Assembly (NCBI RefSeq): GCF_037975245.1
Contig: NC_092574.1
Coordinates: forward strand, 2,885,001 to 2,949,000
DNA length: 64,000 nucleotides
Source: Apostichopus japonicus
Lineage: Eukaryota; Echinodermata; Holothuroidea; Aspidochirotida; Stichopodidae
Direction of reading: 5' to 3'
The notes below the pieces were generated by a model. The model was not told the origin of the DNA. It searched no databases and worked only from the letters and a program-made list of their open reading frames with translations. The translations under genes and the position numbers were made by a program. Of the stretch, positions 40,571 to 55,600 are shown piece by piece (within the stretch, counting starts at the first letter, position 1; each line of letters begins with the position of its first letter).

Positions 40571-41737
40571 TCGGAACCGCACATTCGATTGATCGGTACC
40601 GCACATTCGATTTATCGGCAACGCACATTCGATTGATCGGTACCGCACATTCGATTCATCGGTACCGCACATTCGATTTATCGGCAACGCACATTCGATT
40701 AATCGGTACCTCACATTCGATTGATCGGTACCGCACATTCGATTGATCGGCACCGCACATTCGATTGAGCGGTACCGCATATTCGATTGATCGGCACCGC
40801 ACATTCGATTTATCTTCACCGCACATTCGATTGATCGTTACCGCACATTGATTGATCGATAAGGCACATTCGATTGATCGGCACCGCACATTCGATTGAC
40901 CGTTACCGCACATTCGATTCATCGGTACCGCACATTCGATTTATCGGCAACGCACATTCGATTAATCGGTACCTCACATTCGATTGATCGGTACCGCACA
41001 TTCGATTGATCGGCACCGCACATTCGATTGATCGGTACCGCACATTCGATTGATCGGTACCGCACATTCGATTTATCGGTACCGCACATTCGATTGATCG
41101 ATACCGCACATTCTGTTTATCGGAACCGCACAATCGATTTATCGGTTCCGCACTTTCGAGTTATCGGCACCGCACATTCTATTGATCGATAAGGCACATT
41201 CGATTGATCGGTACCGCACATTCGATTGTTCGGTACCGCACAATCGATTGATCGGCACCGCACATTCGATTGATCGTTAACGCACATTCGATTAATCGGT
41301 ACCGCACATTAGATTTATCGGCAACGCACATACGATTAATCGGTACCGCACATTCGATTGATCGGTACCGCACAATCGATTTTTCGGTACCGCACATTCG
41401 AATTATCGGCAACGCACATTCGATTGATCCTCACCGCAAATTCGATTTATCGGCACCGCACATTCGATTGATCGGTACCGCACATTCGATTGATCGGTAC
41501 CGCACACTCGATTTATCGGCAACGCACATTCGATTTATAGGTACCGCACATTCGATTGATCGGTACCGCACATTCGATTTATCGGTACCGCACATTCTAT
41601 TTATCGGTAACACACATTCGATTGATCCTCACCGCAAATTCGGTTTATCGGCACCGCACATTCGATTGATCGGTACCGCACATTCTATTGTTCGGTACGG
41701 CACAATCGATTTATCGGTTCCGCACTTTCGATTTATC

Positions 41738-41957
41738 GGTTACACACATTCGATTGATCCTCACCGCAAATTCGATTTATCGGCACCGCACATTCTATTG
41801 TTCGGTACGGCACAATCGATTTATCGGTTCCGCACTTTCGATTTATCGGTTACACACATTCGATTGATCCTCACCGCAAATTCGATTTATCGGCACCGCA
41901 CATTCGATTGATCGGTACCGCACATTCTATTGTTCGGTACGGCACAATCGATTTATC
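41738..41957 (+). repeat. 110-bp pentamer, two copies
   Basis: Five-monomer units beginning at the CGGTTACACACATT monomer start at 41738 and 41848. Each contains CCTCACCGCAAATT, CGGCACCG, TATTGTTCGGTACGG and CGGTTCCGCACTTT monomers in that order. The same pair lies at 56821 and 56931 in superunit 2. Confidence 0.85.
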
Positions 41958-44900
41958 GGTTCCGCACTTTCGATTTATCGGCACCGAACATTCGATTGAT
42001 CGATAAGGCACATTCGATTGATCGGCACCGCACATTCGATTGATCGTTACCTCACATTCGATTAATCGGTACCGCACATTAGATTTATCGGCAACGCACA
42101 TTCGATTAATCGGTACCGCACATTCGATTGATCGTTACCTCACATTCGATTAATCGGTACCGCACATTAGATTTATCGGCAACGCACATTCGATTGATCG
42201 GTACCGCACAATCGATTGTTCGGTACCGCACATTCGAATTATCGGCAACGCACATTCGATTGATCGGTACCGCACATTCGATTGATCGATACCTCACATT
42301 CTGTTTATCGGTACCGCATATTCGATTTATCGGCACCGTACATTCCATTTATCGGTACCGCACATACGATTTATCGGTACCGCACATTCGATTTATCGGT
42401 ACCGCACATTCGATTGATCGGTACCGCACATTCGATTGATCGGCACCGCACATTCGATTGATCGGTACCGCACATTCGATTGATCCTCACCGCACATTCG
42501 ATTTATCGGTTCCGTATATTCGATTGATCGGTACCGCACTTTCGATTGATTGGTACCGCACATTCGATTGATCGGCACCGCACATTCGATTGATCGGCAC
42601 CGCACATTCGATTGTTCGGTACCGCACATTCTATTTATCGGTACCGCACATTCGATTTATCGGAACCGCACATTCGATTGATCGGTACCGCACATTCGAT
42701 TGATCGGTACCGCACATTCGATTTATCGGCAACGCACATTCGATTGATCGGTACCGCACATTCGATTCATCGGTACCGCACATTCGATTTATCGGCAACG
42801 CACATTCGATTAATCGGTACCTCACATTCGATTGATCGGTACCGCACATTCGATTGATCGGCACCGCACATTCGATTGAGCGGTACCGCACATTCGATTG
42901 ATCGGCACCGCACATTCGATTGATCTTCACCGCACATTCGATTGATAGTTACCGCACATTGATTGATCGATAAGGCACATTCGATTGATCGGCACCGCAC
43001 ATTCGATTGACCGTTACCGCACATTCGATTCATCGGTACCGCACATTCGATTTATCGGCAACGCACATTCGATTAATCGGTACCGCACATTCGATTCATC
43101 GGTACCGCACATTCGATTTATCGGCAACGCACATTCGATTAATCGGTACCTCACATTCGATTGATCGGTACCGCACATTCGATTGATCGGCACCGCACAT
43201 TCGATTGAGCGGTACCGCACATTCGATTGATCGGCACCGCACATTCGATTGATCTTCACCGCACATTCGATTGATAGTTACCGCACATTGATTGATCGAT
43301 AAGGCACATTCGATTGATCGGCACCGCACATTCGATTGACCGTTACCGCACATTCGATTCATCGGTACCGCACATTCGATTTATCGGCAACGCACATTCG
43401 ATTAATCGGTACCTCACATTCGATTGATCGGTACCGCACATTCGATTGATCGGCACCGCACATTCGATTGATCGGTACCGCACATTCGATTGATCGGTAC
43501 CGCACATTCGATTTATCGGTACCGCACATTCGATTGATCGATACCGCACATTCTGTTTATCGGTACCGCACAATCGATTTATCGGTTCCGCACTTTCGAG
43601 TTATCGGCACCGCACATTCGATTGATCGATAAGGCACATTCGATTGATCGGTACCGCACATTCGATTGTTCGGTACCGCACAATCGATTGATCGGCACCG
43701 CACATTCGATTGATCGTTAACGCACATTCGATTAATCGGTACCGCACATTAGATTTATCGGCAACGCACATACGATTAATCGGTACCGCACATTCGATTG
43801 ATCGGTACCGCACAATCGATTTTTCGGTACCGCACATTCGAATTATCGGCAACGCACATTCGATTGATCCTCACCGCAAATTCGATTTATCGGTACCGCA
43901 CATTCGATTGATCGGTACCGCACATTCGATTGATCGGTACCGCACACTCGATTTATCGGAAGCGCACATTCGATTTATAGGTACCGCACATTCGATTGAT
44001 CGGTACCGCACATTCGATTTATCGGTACCGCACATTCTATTTATCGGTAACACACATTCGATTGATCCTCACCGCAAATTCGGTTTATCGGCACCGCACA
44101 TTCGATTGATCGGTACCGCACATTCTATTGTTCGGTACGGCACAATCGATTTATCGGTTCCGCACTTTCGATTTATCGGTTACACACATTCGATTGATCC
44201 TCACCGCAAATTCGATTTATCGGCACCGCACATTCGATTGATCGGTACCGCACATTCTATTGTTCGGTACGGCACAATCGATTTATCGGTTCCGCACTTT
44301 CGATTTATCGGCACCGTACATTCCATTTATCGGTACCGCACATACGATTTATCGGTACCGCACATTCGATTTATCGGTACCGCACATTCGATTGATCGGT
44401 ACCGCACATTCGATTGATCGGCACCGCACATTCGATTGATCGGTACCGCACATTCGATTGATCCTCACCGCACATTCGATTTATCGGTTCCGTATATTCG
44501 ATTGATCGGTACCGCACTTTCGATTGATTGGTACCGCACATTCGATTGATCGGCACCGCACATTCGATTGATCGGCACCGCACATTCGATTGTTCGGTAC
44601 CGCACATTCTATTTATCGGTACCGCACATTCGATTTATCGGAACCGCACATTCGATTGATCGGTACCGCACATTCGATTGATCGGTACCGCACATTCGAT
44701 TTATCGGCAACGCACATTCGATTGATCGGTACCGCACATTCGATTCATCGGTACCGCACATTCGATTTATCGGCAACGCACATTCGATTAATCGGTACCT
44801 CACATTCGATTGATCGGTACCGCACATTCGATTGATCGGCACCGCACATTCGATTGAGCGGTACCGCACATTCGATTGATCGGCACCGCACATTCGATTG

Positions 44901-45475
44901 ATCTTCACCGCACATTCGATTGATAGTTACCGCACATTGATTGATCGATAAGGCACATTCGATTGATCGGCACCGCACATTCGATTGACCGTTACCGCAC
45001 ATTCGATTCATCGGTACCGCACATTCGATTTATCGGCAACGCACATTCGATTAATCGGTACCTCACATTCGATTGATCGGTACCGCACATTCGATTAATC
45101 GGTACCTCACATTCGATTGATCGGTACCGCACATTCGATTGATCGGCACCGCACATTCGATTGATCGGTACCGCACATTCGATTGATCGGTACCGCACAT
45201 TCGATTTATCGGTTCCGCACTTTCGATTTATCGGTTACACACATTCGATTGATCCTCACCGCAAATTCGATTTATCGGCACCGCACATTCTATTGTTCGG
45301 TACGGCACAATCGATTTATCGGTTCCGCACTTTCGATTTATCGGTTACACACATTCGATTGATCCTCACCGCAAATTCGATTTATCGGCACCGCACATTC
45401 TATTGTTCGGTACGGCACAATCGATTTATCGGTTCCGCACTTTCGATTTATCGGTTACACACATTCGATTGATCC
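41871..45475 (+). repeat. 3,605-bp tandem block, copy 1
   Basis: Landmarks at 41871, 42106, 42393, 42767, 43601 and 43710 recur exactly 3,605 bp later. The period is 164 monomers minus 3 bp, in line with the 21-bp monomers it contains (ACATTGATTGATCGATAAGG near 42950, 43282 and 44930). Inside are two blocks sharing the GGTTCCGTATATTCG region, 1,978 bp apart (42393 and 44371). Confidence 0.87.
42767..43424 (+). repeat. 329-bp tandem duplication
   Basis: The stretch at 42767-43033 and its flanks repeats at 43096-43362, a period of 15 monomers minus one base. The minus base is the one missing from ACATTGATTGATC. The same pair occurs at 46372 and 46701 in the second 3,605-bp copy. In superunit 2 (57850) it is single. 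Confidence 0.85.
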
Positions 45476-45562
45476 TCACCGCAAATTCGATTTATCGGCA
45501 CCGCACATTCGATTGATCGGTACCGCACATTCTATTGTTCGGTACGGCACAATCGATTTATC
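45233..45562 (+). repeat. 110-bp pentamer, three copies
   Basis: CGGTTACACACATT monomers begin units at 45233, 45343 and 45453, exactly 110 bp apart. The third unit has an extra CGATTGATCGG monomer before TATTGTTCGG, turning it into the six-monomer form seen elsewhere. Confidence 0.88.
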
Positions 45563-48500
45563 GGTTCCGCACTTTCGATTTATCGGCACCGAACATTCGA
45601 TTGATCGATAAGGCACATTCGATTGATCGGCACCGCACATTCGATTGATCGTTACCTCACATTCGATTAATCGGTACCGCACATTAGATTTATCGGCAAC
45701 GCACATTCGATTAATCGGTACCGCACATTCGATTGATCGTTACCTCACATTCGATTAATCGGTACCGCACATTAGATTTATCGGCAACGCACATTCGATT
45801 GATCGGTACCGCACAATCGATTGTTCGGTACCGCACATTCGAATTATCGGCAACGCACATTCGATTGATCGGTACCGCACATTCGATTGATCGATACCTC
45901 ACATTCTGTTTATCGGTACCGCATATTCGATTTATCGGCACCGTACATTCCATTTATCGGTACCGCACATACGATTTATCGGTACCGCACATTCGATTTA
46001 TCGGTACCGCACATTCGATTGATCGGTACCGCACATTCGATTGATCGGCACCGCACATTCGATTGATCGGTACCGCACATTCGATTGATCCTCACCGCAC
46101 ATTCGATTTATCGGTTCCGTATATTCGATTGATCGGTACCGCACTTTCGATTGATTGGTACCGCACATTCGATTGATCGGCACCGCACATTCGATTGATC
46201 GGCACCGCACATTCGATTGTTCGGTACCGCACATTCTATTTATCGGTACCGCACATTCGATTTATCGGAACCGCACATTCGATTGATCGGTACCGCACAT
46301 TCGATTGATCGGTACCGCACATTCGATTTATCGGCAACGCACATTCGATTGATCGGTACCGCACATTCGATTCATCGGTACCGCACATTCGATTTATCGG
46401 CAACGCACATTCGATTAATCGGTACCTCACATTCGATTGATCGGTACCGCACATTCGATTGATCGGCACCGCACATTCGATTGAGCGGTACCGCACATTC
46501 GATTGATCGGCACCGCACATTCGATTGATCTTCACCGCACATTCGATTGATAGTTACCGCACATTGATTGATCGATAAGGCACATTCGATTGATCGGCAC
46601 CGCACATTCGATTGACCGTTACCGCACATTCGATTCATCGGTACCGCACATTCGATTTATCGGCAACGCACATTCGATTAATCGGTACCGCACATTCGAT
46701 TCATCGGTACCGCACATTCGATTTATCGGCAACGCACATTCGATTAATCGGTACCTCACATTCGATTGATCGGTACCGCACATTCGATTGATCGGCACCG
46801 CACATTCGATTGAGCGGTACCGCACATTCGATTGATCGGCACCGCACATTCGATTGATCTTCACCGCACATTCGATTGATAGTTACCGCACATTGATTGA
46901 TCGATAAGGCACATTCGATTGATCGGCACCGCACATTCGATTGACCGTTACCGCACATTCGATTCATCGGTACCGCACATTCGATTTATCGGCAACGCAC
47001 ATTCGATTAATCGGTACCTCACATTCGATTGATCGGTACCGCACATTCGATTGATCGGCACCGCACATTCGATTGATCGGTACCGCACATTCGATTGATC
47101 GGTACCGCACATTCGATTTATCGGTACCGCACATTCGATTGATCGATACCGCACATTCTGTTTATCGGTACCGCACAATCGATTTATCGGTTCCGCACTT
47201 TCGAGTTATCGGCACCGCACATTCGATTGATCGATAAGGCACATTCGATTGATCGGTACCGCACATTCGATTGTTCGGTACCGCACAATCGATTGATCGG
47301 CACCGCACATTCGATTGATCGTTAACGCACATTCGATTAATCGGTACCGCACATTAGATTTATCGGCAACGCACATACGATTAATCGGTACCGCACATTC
47401 GATTGATCGGTACCGCACAATCGATTTTTCGGTACCGCACATTCGAATTATCGGCAACGCACATTCGATTGATCCTCACCGCAAATTCGATTTATCGGTA
47501 CCGCACATTCGATTGATCGGTACCGCACATTCGATTGATCGGTACCGCACACTCGATTTATCGGAAGCGCACATTCGATTTATAGGTACCGCACATTCGA
47601 TTGATCGGTACCGCACATTCGATTTATCGGTACCGCACATTCTATTTATCGGTAACACACATTCGATTGATCCTCACCGCAAATTCGGTTTATCGGCACC
47701 GCACATTCGATTGATCGGTACCGCACATTCTATTGTTCGGTACGGCACAATCGATTTATCGGTTCCGCACTTTCGATTTATCGGTTACACACATTCGATT
47801 GATCCTCACCGCAAATTCGATTTATCGGCACCGCACATTCGATTGATCGGTACCGCACATTCTATTGTTCGGTACGGCACAATCGATTTATCGGTTCCGC
47901 ACTTTCGATTTATCGGCACCGTACATTCCATTTATCGGTACCGCACATACGATTTATCGGTACCGCACATTCGATTTATCGGTACCGCACATTCGATTGA
48001 TCGGTACCGCACATTCGATTGATCGGCACCGCACATTCGATTGATCGGTACCGCACATTCGATTGATCCTCACCGCACATTCGATTTATCGGTTCCGTAT
48101 ATTCGATTGATCGGTACCGCACTTTCGATTGATTGGTACCGCACATTCGATTGATCGGCACCGCACATTCGATTGATCGGCACCGCACATTCGATTGTTC
48201 GGTACCGCACATTCTATTTATCGGTACCGCACATTCGATTTATCGGAACCGCACATTCGATTGATCGGTACCGCACATTCGATTGATCGGTACCGCACAT
48301 TCGATTTATCGGCAACGCACATTCGATTGATCGGTACCGCACATTCGATTCATCGGTACCGCACATTCGATTTATCGGCAACGCACATTCGATTAATCGG
48401 TACCTCACATTCGATTGATCGGTACCGCACATTCGATTGATCGGCACCGCACATTCGATTGAGCGGTACCGCACATTCGATTGATCGGCACCGCACATTC

Positions 48501-49080
48501 GATTGATCTTCACCGCACATTCGATTGATAGTTACCGCACATTGATTGATCGATAAGGCACATTCGATTGATCGGCACCGCACATTCGATTGACCGTTAC
48601 CGCACATTCGATTCATCGGTACCGCACATTCGATTTATCGGCAACGCACATTCGATTAATCGGTACCTCACATTCGATTGATCGGTACCGCACATTCGAT
48701 TGATCGGCACCGCACATTCGATTGATCGGTACCGCACATTCGATTGATCGGTACCGCACATTCGATTTATCGGTACCGCACATTCGATTGATCGATACCG
48801 CACATTCTGTTTATCGGTACCGCACAATCGATTTATCGGTTCCGCACTTTCGAGTTATCGGCACCGCACATTCGATTGATCGATAAGGCACATTCGATTG
48901 ATCGGTACCGCACATTCGATTGTTCGGTACCGCACAATCGATTGATCGGCACCGCACATTCGATTGATCGTTAACGCACATTCGATTAATCGGTACCGCA
49001 CATTAGATTTATCGGCAACGCACATACGATTAATCGGTACCGCACATTCGATTGATCGGTACCGCACAATCGATTTTTCG
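45476..49080 (+). repeat. 3,605-bp tandem block, copy 2
   Basis: This is nearly identical to 41871-45475, including the 329-bp duplication (46372/46701) and both GGTTCCGTATATTCG regions (45998 and 47976). Its last part is followed by a further partial repeat 1,649 bp on (47315 against 48964), which closes superunit 1. Confidence 0.87.
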
Positions 49081-49694
49081 GTACCGCACATTCGAATTAT
49101 CGGCAACGCACATTCGATTGATCCTCACCGCAAATTCGATTTATCGGTACCGCACATTCGATTGATCGGTACCGCACATTCGATTGATCGGTACCGCACA
49201 CTCGATTTATCGGAAGCGCACATTCGATTTATAGGTACCGCACATTCGATTGATCGGTACCGCACATTCGATTTATCGGTACCGCACATTCTATTTATCG
49301 GTAACACACATTCGATTGATCCTCACCGCAAATTCGGTTTATCGGCACCGCACATTCGATTGATCGGTACCGCACATTCTATTGTTCGGTACGGCACAAT
49401 CGATTTATCGGTTCCGCACTTTCGATTTATCGGTTACACACATTCGATTGATCCTCACCGCAAATTCGATTTATCGGCACCGCACATTCGATTGATCGGT
49501 ACCGCACATTCTATTGTTCGGTACGGCACAATCGATTTATCGGTTCCGCACTTTCGATTTATCGGCACCGCACATTCGATTGATCGATAAGGCACATTCG
49601 ATTGATCGGCACCGCATATTCGATTGATCGTTACTTCACATTCGATTAATCGGTACCGCACATTAGATTTATCGGCAACGCACATTCGATTAAT

Positions 49695-52600
49695 CGGTAC
49701 CGCACAATCGATTGATCGGTACCGCACATTCGATTGATCGGCAACGCACATTCGATTGATCGGTACCGCACATTCGATTGATCGATACCTCACATTCTGT
49801 TTATCGGTACCGCACATTCGATTTATCGGCACCGAACATTCCATTTATCGGTACCGCACATACGATTTATCGGTACCGCACATTCGATTGTTCGGTACCG
49901 AACATTCGATTTATCGGCAACGCACATTCGATTGATCGGTACCGCACATTCGATTGATCGATACCGCACATTCTGTTTATCGGTACCGCACATTCGATTT
50001 ATCGGTACCGCACATTCGATTTATCGGTACCGCACATTCGATTGATCGGTACCGCACATTCGATTGATCGGTACCGCACATTCGATTGTTCGGCAACGCA
50101 CATTCGATTTATAGGTACCGCACATTCGATTGATCGGTACCGCACATTCGATTGATCGGTACCGCACATTCGATTGATCGGTACCGCACATTCGATTTAT
50201 CGACAACGCACATTCGATTTATAGGTACCGCACATTCGATTGATCGGTACCGCACATTCGATTTATCGGCAACGCACATTCGATTTATAGGTACCGCACA
50301 TTCGATTGATCGGTACCGCACATTCTATTTATCGGTACCGCACATTCGATTTATCGGTACCGCACATTCGATTGATCCTCACCGCAAATTCGATTTATCG
50401 GCACCGCACATTCGATTGATCGGTACCGCACAATCGATTGTTCGTTACCGCACATTCGAATTATCGGCAACGCACATTCGATTGATCGGTATCGCACATT
50501 CGATTGATCGATACCGCACATTCTGTTTATCGGCACCGCACATTCGATTTATCGGTACCGCACATTCCATTTATCGGTACCGCACATTCGATTTATCGGT
50601 ACCGCACATTCGATTGATCGGTACCGCACATTCGATTGATCGATACCGCACATTCGATTTATCGGCAACGCACATTCGATTTATAGGTACCGCACATTCG
50701 ATTCATCGGTACCGCACATTCGATTGATCGGTACCGCACATTCTATTTATCGGCAACGCACATTCGATTTATCGGTACCGCACATTCGATTGATCCTCAC
50801 CGCACATTCGATTTATCGGTACCGCATACTCGATTGATCGGTACCGCACATTCGATTGATCGGTTCCGCACATTCGATTGATCGGTACCGCACATTCGAT
50901 CTATCGGCAACGCACATTCGATTGATCGGTACCGCACATTCGATTGATCGATACCTCACATTCTGTTTATCGGTACCGCATATTCGATTTATCGGCACCG
51001 TACATTCCATTTATCGGTACCGCACATACGATTTATCGGTACCGCACATTCGATTTATCGGTACCGCACATTCGATTGATCGGTACCTCACATTCGATTG
51101 ATCGGTACCGCACATTCGATTTATCGGCAACGCACATTCGATTTATAGGTACCGCACATTCGATTCATCGGTACCGCACATTCGATTGATCGGTACCGCA
51201 CATTCTATTTATCGGCAACGCACATTCGATTTATAGGTACCGCACATTCGATTGATCGATAAGGCACATTCCATTTATCGGTACCGCACATTCGATTTAT
51301 CGGTACCGCACATTCGATTGATCCTCACCGCACATTCGATTTATCGGTACCGCATACTCGATTGATCGGTACCGCACATTCGATTGATCGGTACCGCACA
51401 TTCGATTGATCGATACCTCACATTCTGTTTATCGGTACCGCATTGTCGATTTATCGGCACCGTACATTCCATTTATCGGTACCGCACATACGATTTATCG
51501 GTACCGCACATTCGATTTATCGGTACCGCACATTCGATTGATCGGTACCTCACATTCGATTGATCGGTACCGCACATTCGATTTATCGGCAACGCACATT
51601 CGATTTATCGGTACCGCACATTCGATTGATCGGTACCGCACATTCGATTGATCGTCATCGCACATTCGATTGATCGTCACCGCACATTCGATTGATCGGT
51701 ACCGCACATTCGATTGATGGATACCGCACAATCGATTTATCGGCACCGCACATTTAATTTATCGGTACCGCACATTCGATTTATCGGTACCGCACATTCG
51801 ATTTATAGGTACCGCACATTCGATTGATCGGTACCGCACATTCGATTGATCGGCAACGCACATTCTGTTTATCGGTACCGCACATTCGATTTATCGGCAC
51901 CGCACATTCCATTTATCGGTACCGCACATACGATTTATCGGTACCGCACATTCGATTGTTCGGTACCGAACATTCGATTTATCGGCAACGCACATTCGAT
52001 TGATCGGTACCGCACATTCGATTGATCGATACCGCACATTCTGTTTATCGGTACAGCACATTCGATTTATCGATACCGCACATTCGATTTATCGGTACCG
52101 CACATTCGATTTATCGGTACCGCACATTCGATTGATCGGTACCGCACATTCGATTGATCGATACCGCACATTCGATTTATCGGCAACGCACATTCGATTT
52201 ATAGGTACCGCACATTCGATTTATCGGTACCGCACATTCGATTTATCGGTACCGCACATTCGATTGATCCTCACCGAAATTCTATTGATCGGCACCGCAC
52301 ATTCGATTGATCGGTACCGCACATTCGATTGATCGGTACCGCACATTCTATTTATCGGCAACGCACATTCGATTTATAGGTACCGCACATTCGATTGATC
52401 GATAAGGCACATTCCATTTATCGGTACCGCACATTCGATTTATCGGTACCGCACATTCGATTGATCCTCACCGCACATTCGATTTATCGGTACCGCATAC
52501 TCGATTGATCGGTACCGCACATTCGATTGATCGGTTCCGCACATTCGATTGATCGGCACCGCACATTCTATTGATCGTTACCGCACATTCGATTGATCGT

Positions 52601-55600
52601 CATCGCACATTCGATTGATCGTCACCGCACATTCGATTGATCGGTACCGCACATTCGATTGATCGGCACCGCACATTCGATTGATCGGTACCGCACATTC
52701 GATTGATCGATACCTCACATTCTGTTTATCGGTACCGCACATTCGATTGATCGGCACCGCATATTCCATTTATCGGTACCGCACATACGATTTATTGGAA
52801 CCGCACATTCGATTGATCGTCATCGCACATTCGATTGATCGGTACCGCACACTCGATTTATCCGCAACGCACATTCGATTAATCGGTACCGCACATTCGA
52901 TTTATCGGTACCGCACATTCGATTGATCGGTACCGCACATTCGATTGATCGGTACCGGACATTCGATTTATCGGCAACGCACATTCGATTTATAGGTACC
53001 GCACATTCGATTGATCGATAAGGCACATTCGATTTATCGGTACCGCACATTCGATTTATCGGTACCGCACATTCGATTGATCCTCACCGCACATTCGATT
53101 TATCGGTACCGCATATTCGATTGATCGGTACCGCACATTCGATTGATCGGTACCGCACATTCGATTGATCGGCACCGCACATTCGATTGATCGTTACCGC
53201 ACATTCGATTAATCGGTACCGCACATTCGATTGATCGTCACCGCACATTCGATTGATCAGCAACGCACATTCGATTAATCGGTACCGCACATTCGATTGA
53301 TCGGTACCGCTCATTCGATTGATCGGTACCGCACATTCGATTTATCGGTACCGCACATTCGATTTATCGGTCCCGCACATACGATTTATCGGTACCGCAC
53401 ATTCGATTGATCGGTAAGGCACATTCGATTTATCGGCAACGCACATTCGATTGATCGGTACCGCACATTCGATTGATCGATACCTCACATTCTGTTTATC
53501 GGTACCGCATATTCGATTTATCGGCACCGTACATTCCATTTATCGGTACCGCACATACGATTTATCGATACCGCACATTCGATTTATCGGTACCGCACAT
53601 TCGATTGATCGGTACCTCACATTCGATTGATCGGTACCGCACATTCGATTTATCGGCAACGCACATTCGATTTATCGGTACCGCACATTCGATTGATCGG
53701 TACCGCACATTCGATTGATCGTCATCGCACATTCGATTGATCGTCACCGCACATTCGATTGATCGGTACCGCACATTCGATTGATGGATACCGCACAATC
53801 GATTTATCGGCACCGCACATTTAATTTATCGGTACCGCACATTCGATTGATCGGCAACGCACATTCGATTAATCGGTACCGCACATTCGATTGATCGGTA
53901 CCGCACATTCGATTGATCGGCGCCGCACATTCGATTGAGCGGTACCGCACATTCGATTGATCGGTACCGCACATTCGATTGATCGGCAACGCACATTCTG
54001 TTTATCGGTACCGCACATTCGATTTATCGGCACCGCACATTCCATTTATCGGTACCGCACATACGATTTATCGGTACCGCACATTCGATTGTTCGGTACC
54101 GAACATTCGATTTATCGGCAACACACATTCGATTGATCGGTACCGCACATTCGATTGATCGATACCGCACATTCTGTTTATCGGTACCGAACATTCGATT
54201 TATCGGTACCGCACATTCGATTTATCGGTACCGCACATTCGATTTATCGGTACCGCACATTCGATTGATCGGTACCGCACATTCGATTGATCGATACCGC
54301 ACATTCGATTTATCGGCAACGCACATTCGATTTATAGGTACCGCACATTCGATTCATCGGTACCGCACATTCGATTTATCGGTACCGCACATTCGATTTA
54401 TCGGTACCGCACATTCGATTGATCCTCACCGAAATTCTATTGATCGGCACCGCACATTCGATTGATCGGTACCGCACATTCGATTGATCGGTACCGCACA
54501 TTCTATTTATCGGCAACGCACATTCGATTTATAGGTACCGCACATTCGATTGATCGATAAGGCACATTCCATTTATCGGTACCGCACATTCGATTGATCG
54601 GTACCGCACATTCGATTGATCCTCACCGCACATTCGATTTATCGGTACCGCATACTCGATTGATCGGTACCGCACATTCGATTGATCGGTTCCGCACATT
54701 CGATTGATCGGCACCGCACATTCTATTGATCGTTACCGCACATTCGATTGATCGTCATCGCACATTCGATTAATCGGTACCGCACATTCGATTGATCGGC
54801 ACCGCACATTCGATTGATCGTTACCGCACATTCGATTGATCGGTACCGCACATTCGATTGATCGATACCTCACATTCTGTTTATCGGTACCGCACTTTCG
54901 ATTTATCGGCACCGCACATTCGATTGATCGATATGGCACATTCGATTGATCGGTACCGCACATTCGATTGTTCGGTACCGCACAATCGATTGATCGGCAC
55001 CGCACATTCGATTGATCGTTACCGCACATTCGATTAATCGGTACCGCACATCAGATTTATCGGCAACGCACATTCGATTAATCGGTACCGCACATTCGTT
55101 TGATCGGTACCGCACTATCGATTGTTCAGTACCGCACATTCGAATTATCGGCAACGCACATTCGATTGATCGGTACCGCACATTCGATTGATCGATACCG
55201 CACATTCTTTTTATCGGTACCGCACATTCGATTTATCGGTACCGCACATTCGATTTATCGGTACCGCACATACGATTTATCGGTACCGCACATTCGATTT
55301 ATCGGTACCGCACATTCGATTGATCGGTACCGCACATTCGATTGATCGGTACCGCACATTCGATTTATCGGCAACGCACATTCGATTTATAGGTACCGCA
55401 CATTCGATTGATCGGTACCGCACATTCGATTGATCGGCACCGCACATTCGATTGATCGGTACCGCACATTCGATTGATCCTCACCGCACATTCGATTTAT
55501 CGGTTCCGTATATTCGATTGATCGGTACCGCACTTTCGATTGATTGGTACCGCACATTCGATTGATCGGCACCGCACATTCGATTGATCGGCACCGCACA

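Larger units (their letters stand above)
31424..49694 (+). repeat. Superunit 1 (18,271 bp)
   Basis: Starting at the monomer with CGCACAATCGATTGATCGG at 31430, this region is collinear with 49695-59194. The offset is 18,271 bp at first, 18,205 from 33.2 kb, 18,183 from 34.1 to about 37.3 kb, 15,083 from 39.3 to 43.0 kb, 14,754 from 43.3 kb, and 9,500 at the end (48855-49694). It contains the 1.55-kb triplication and the 3,605-bp duplication listed separately. Boundaries are set by where the match to superunit 2 begins and ends. Confidence 0.82.

Noticed and set aside
43710-44417. A 235-codon open frame made of 22-residue repeats (MIVNAHSINRYRT...), also at 47315-48022, with 208- to 213-codon versions elsewhere, looking like a repeat protein gene
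   Set aside because: It lies entirely in the satellite, other frames and the minus strand are also open over the same bases, frames start and stop wherever a linker variant changes, and there is no start context, intron signal or codon-position bias. It is a by-product of the repeat.
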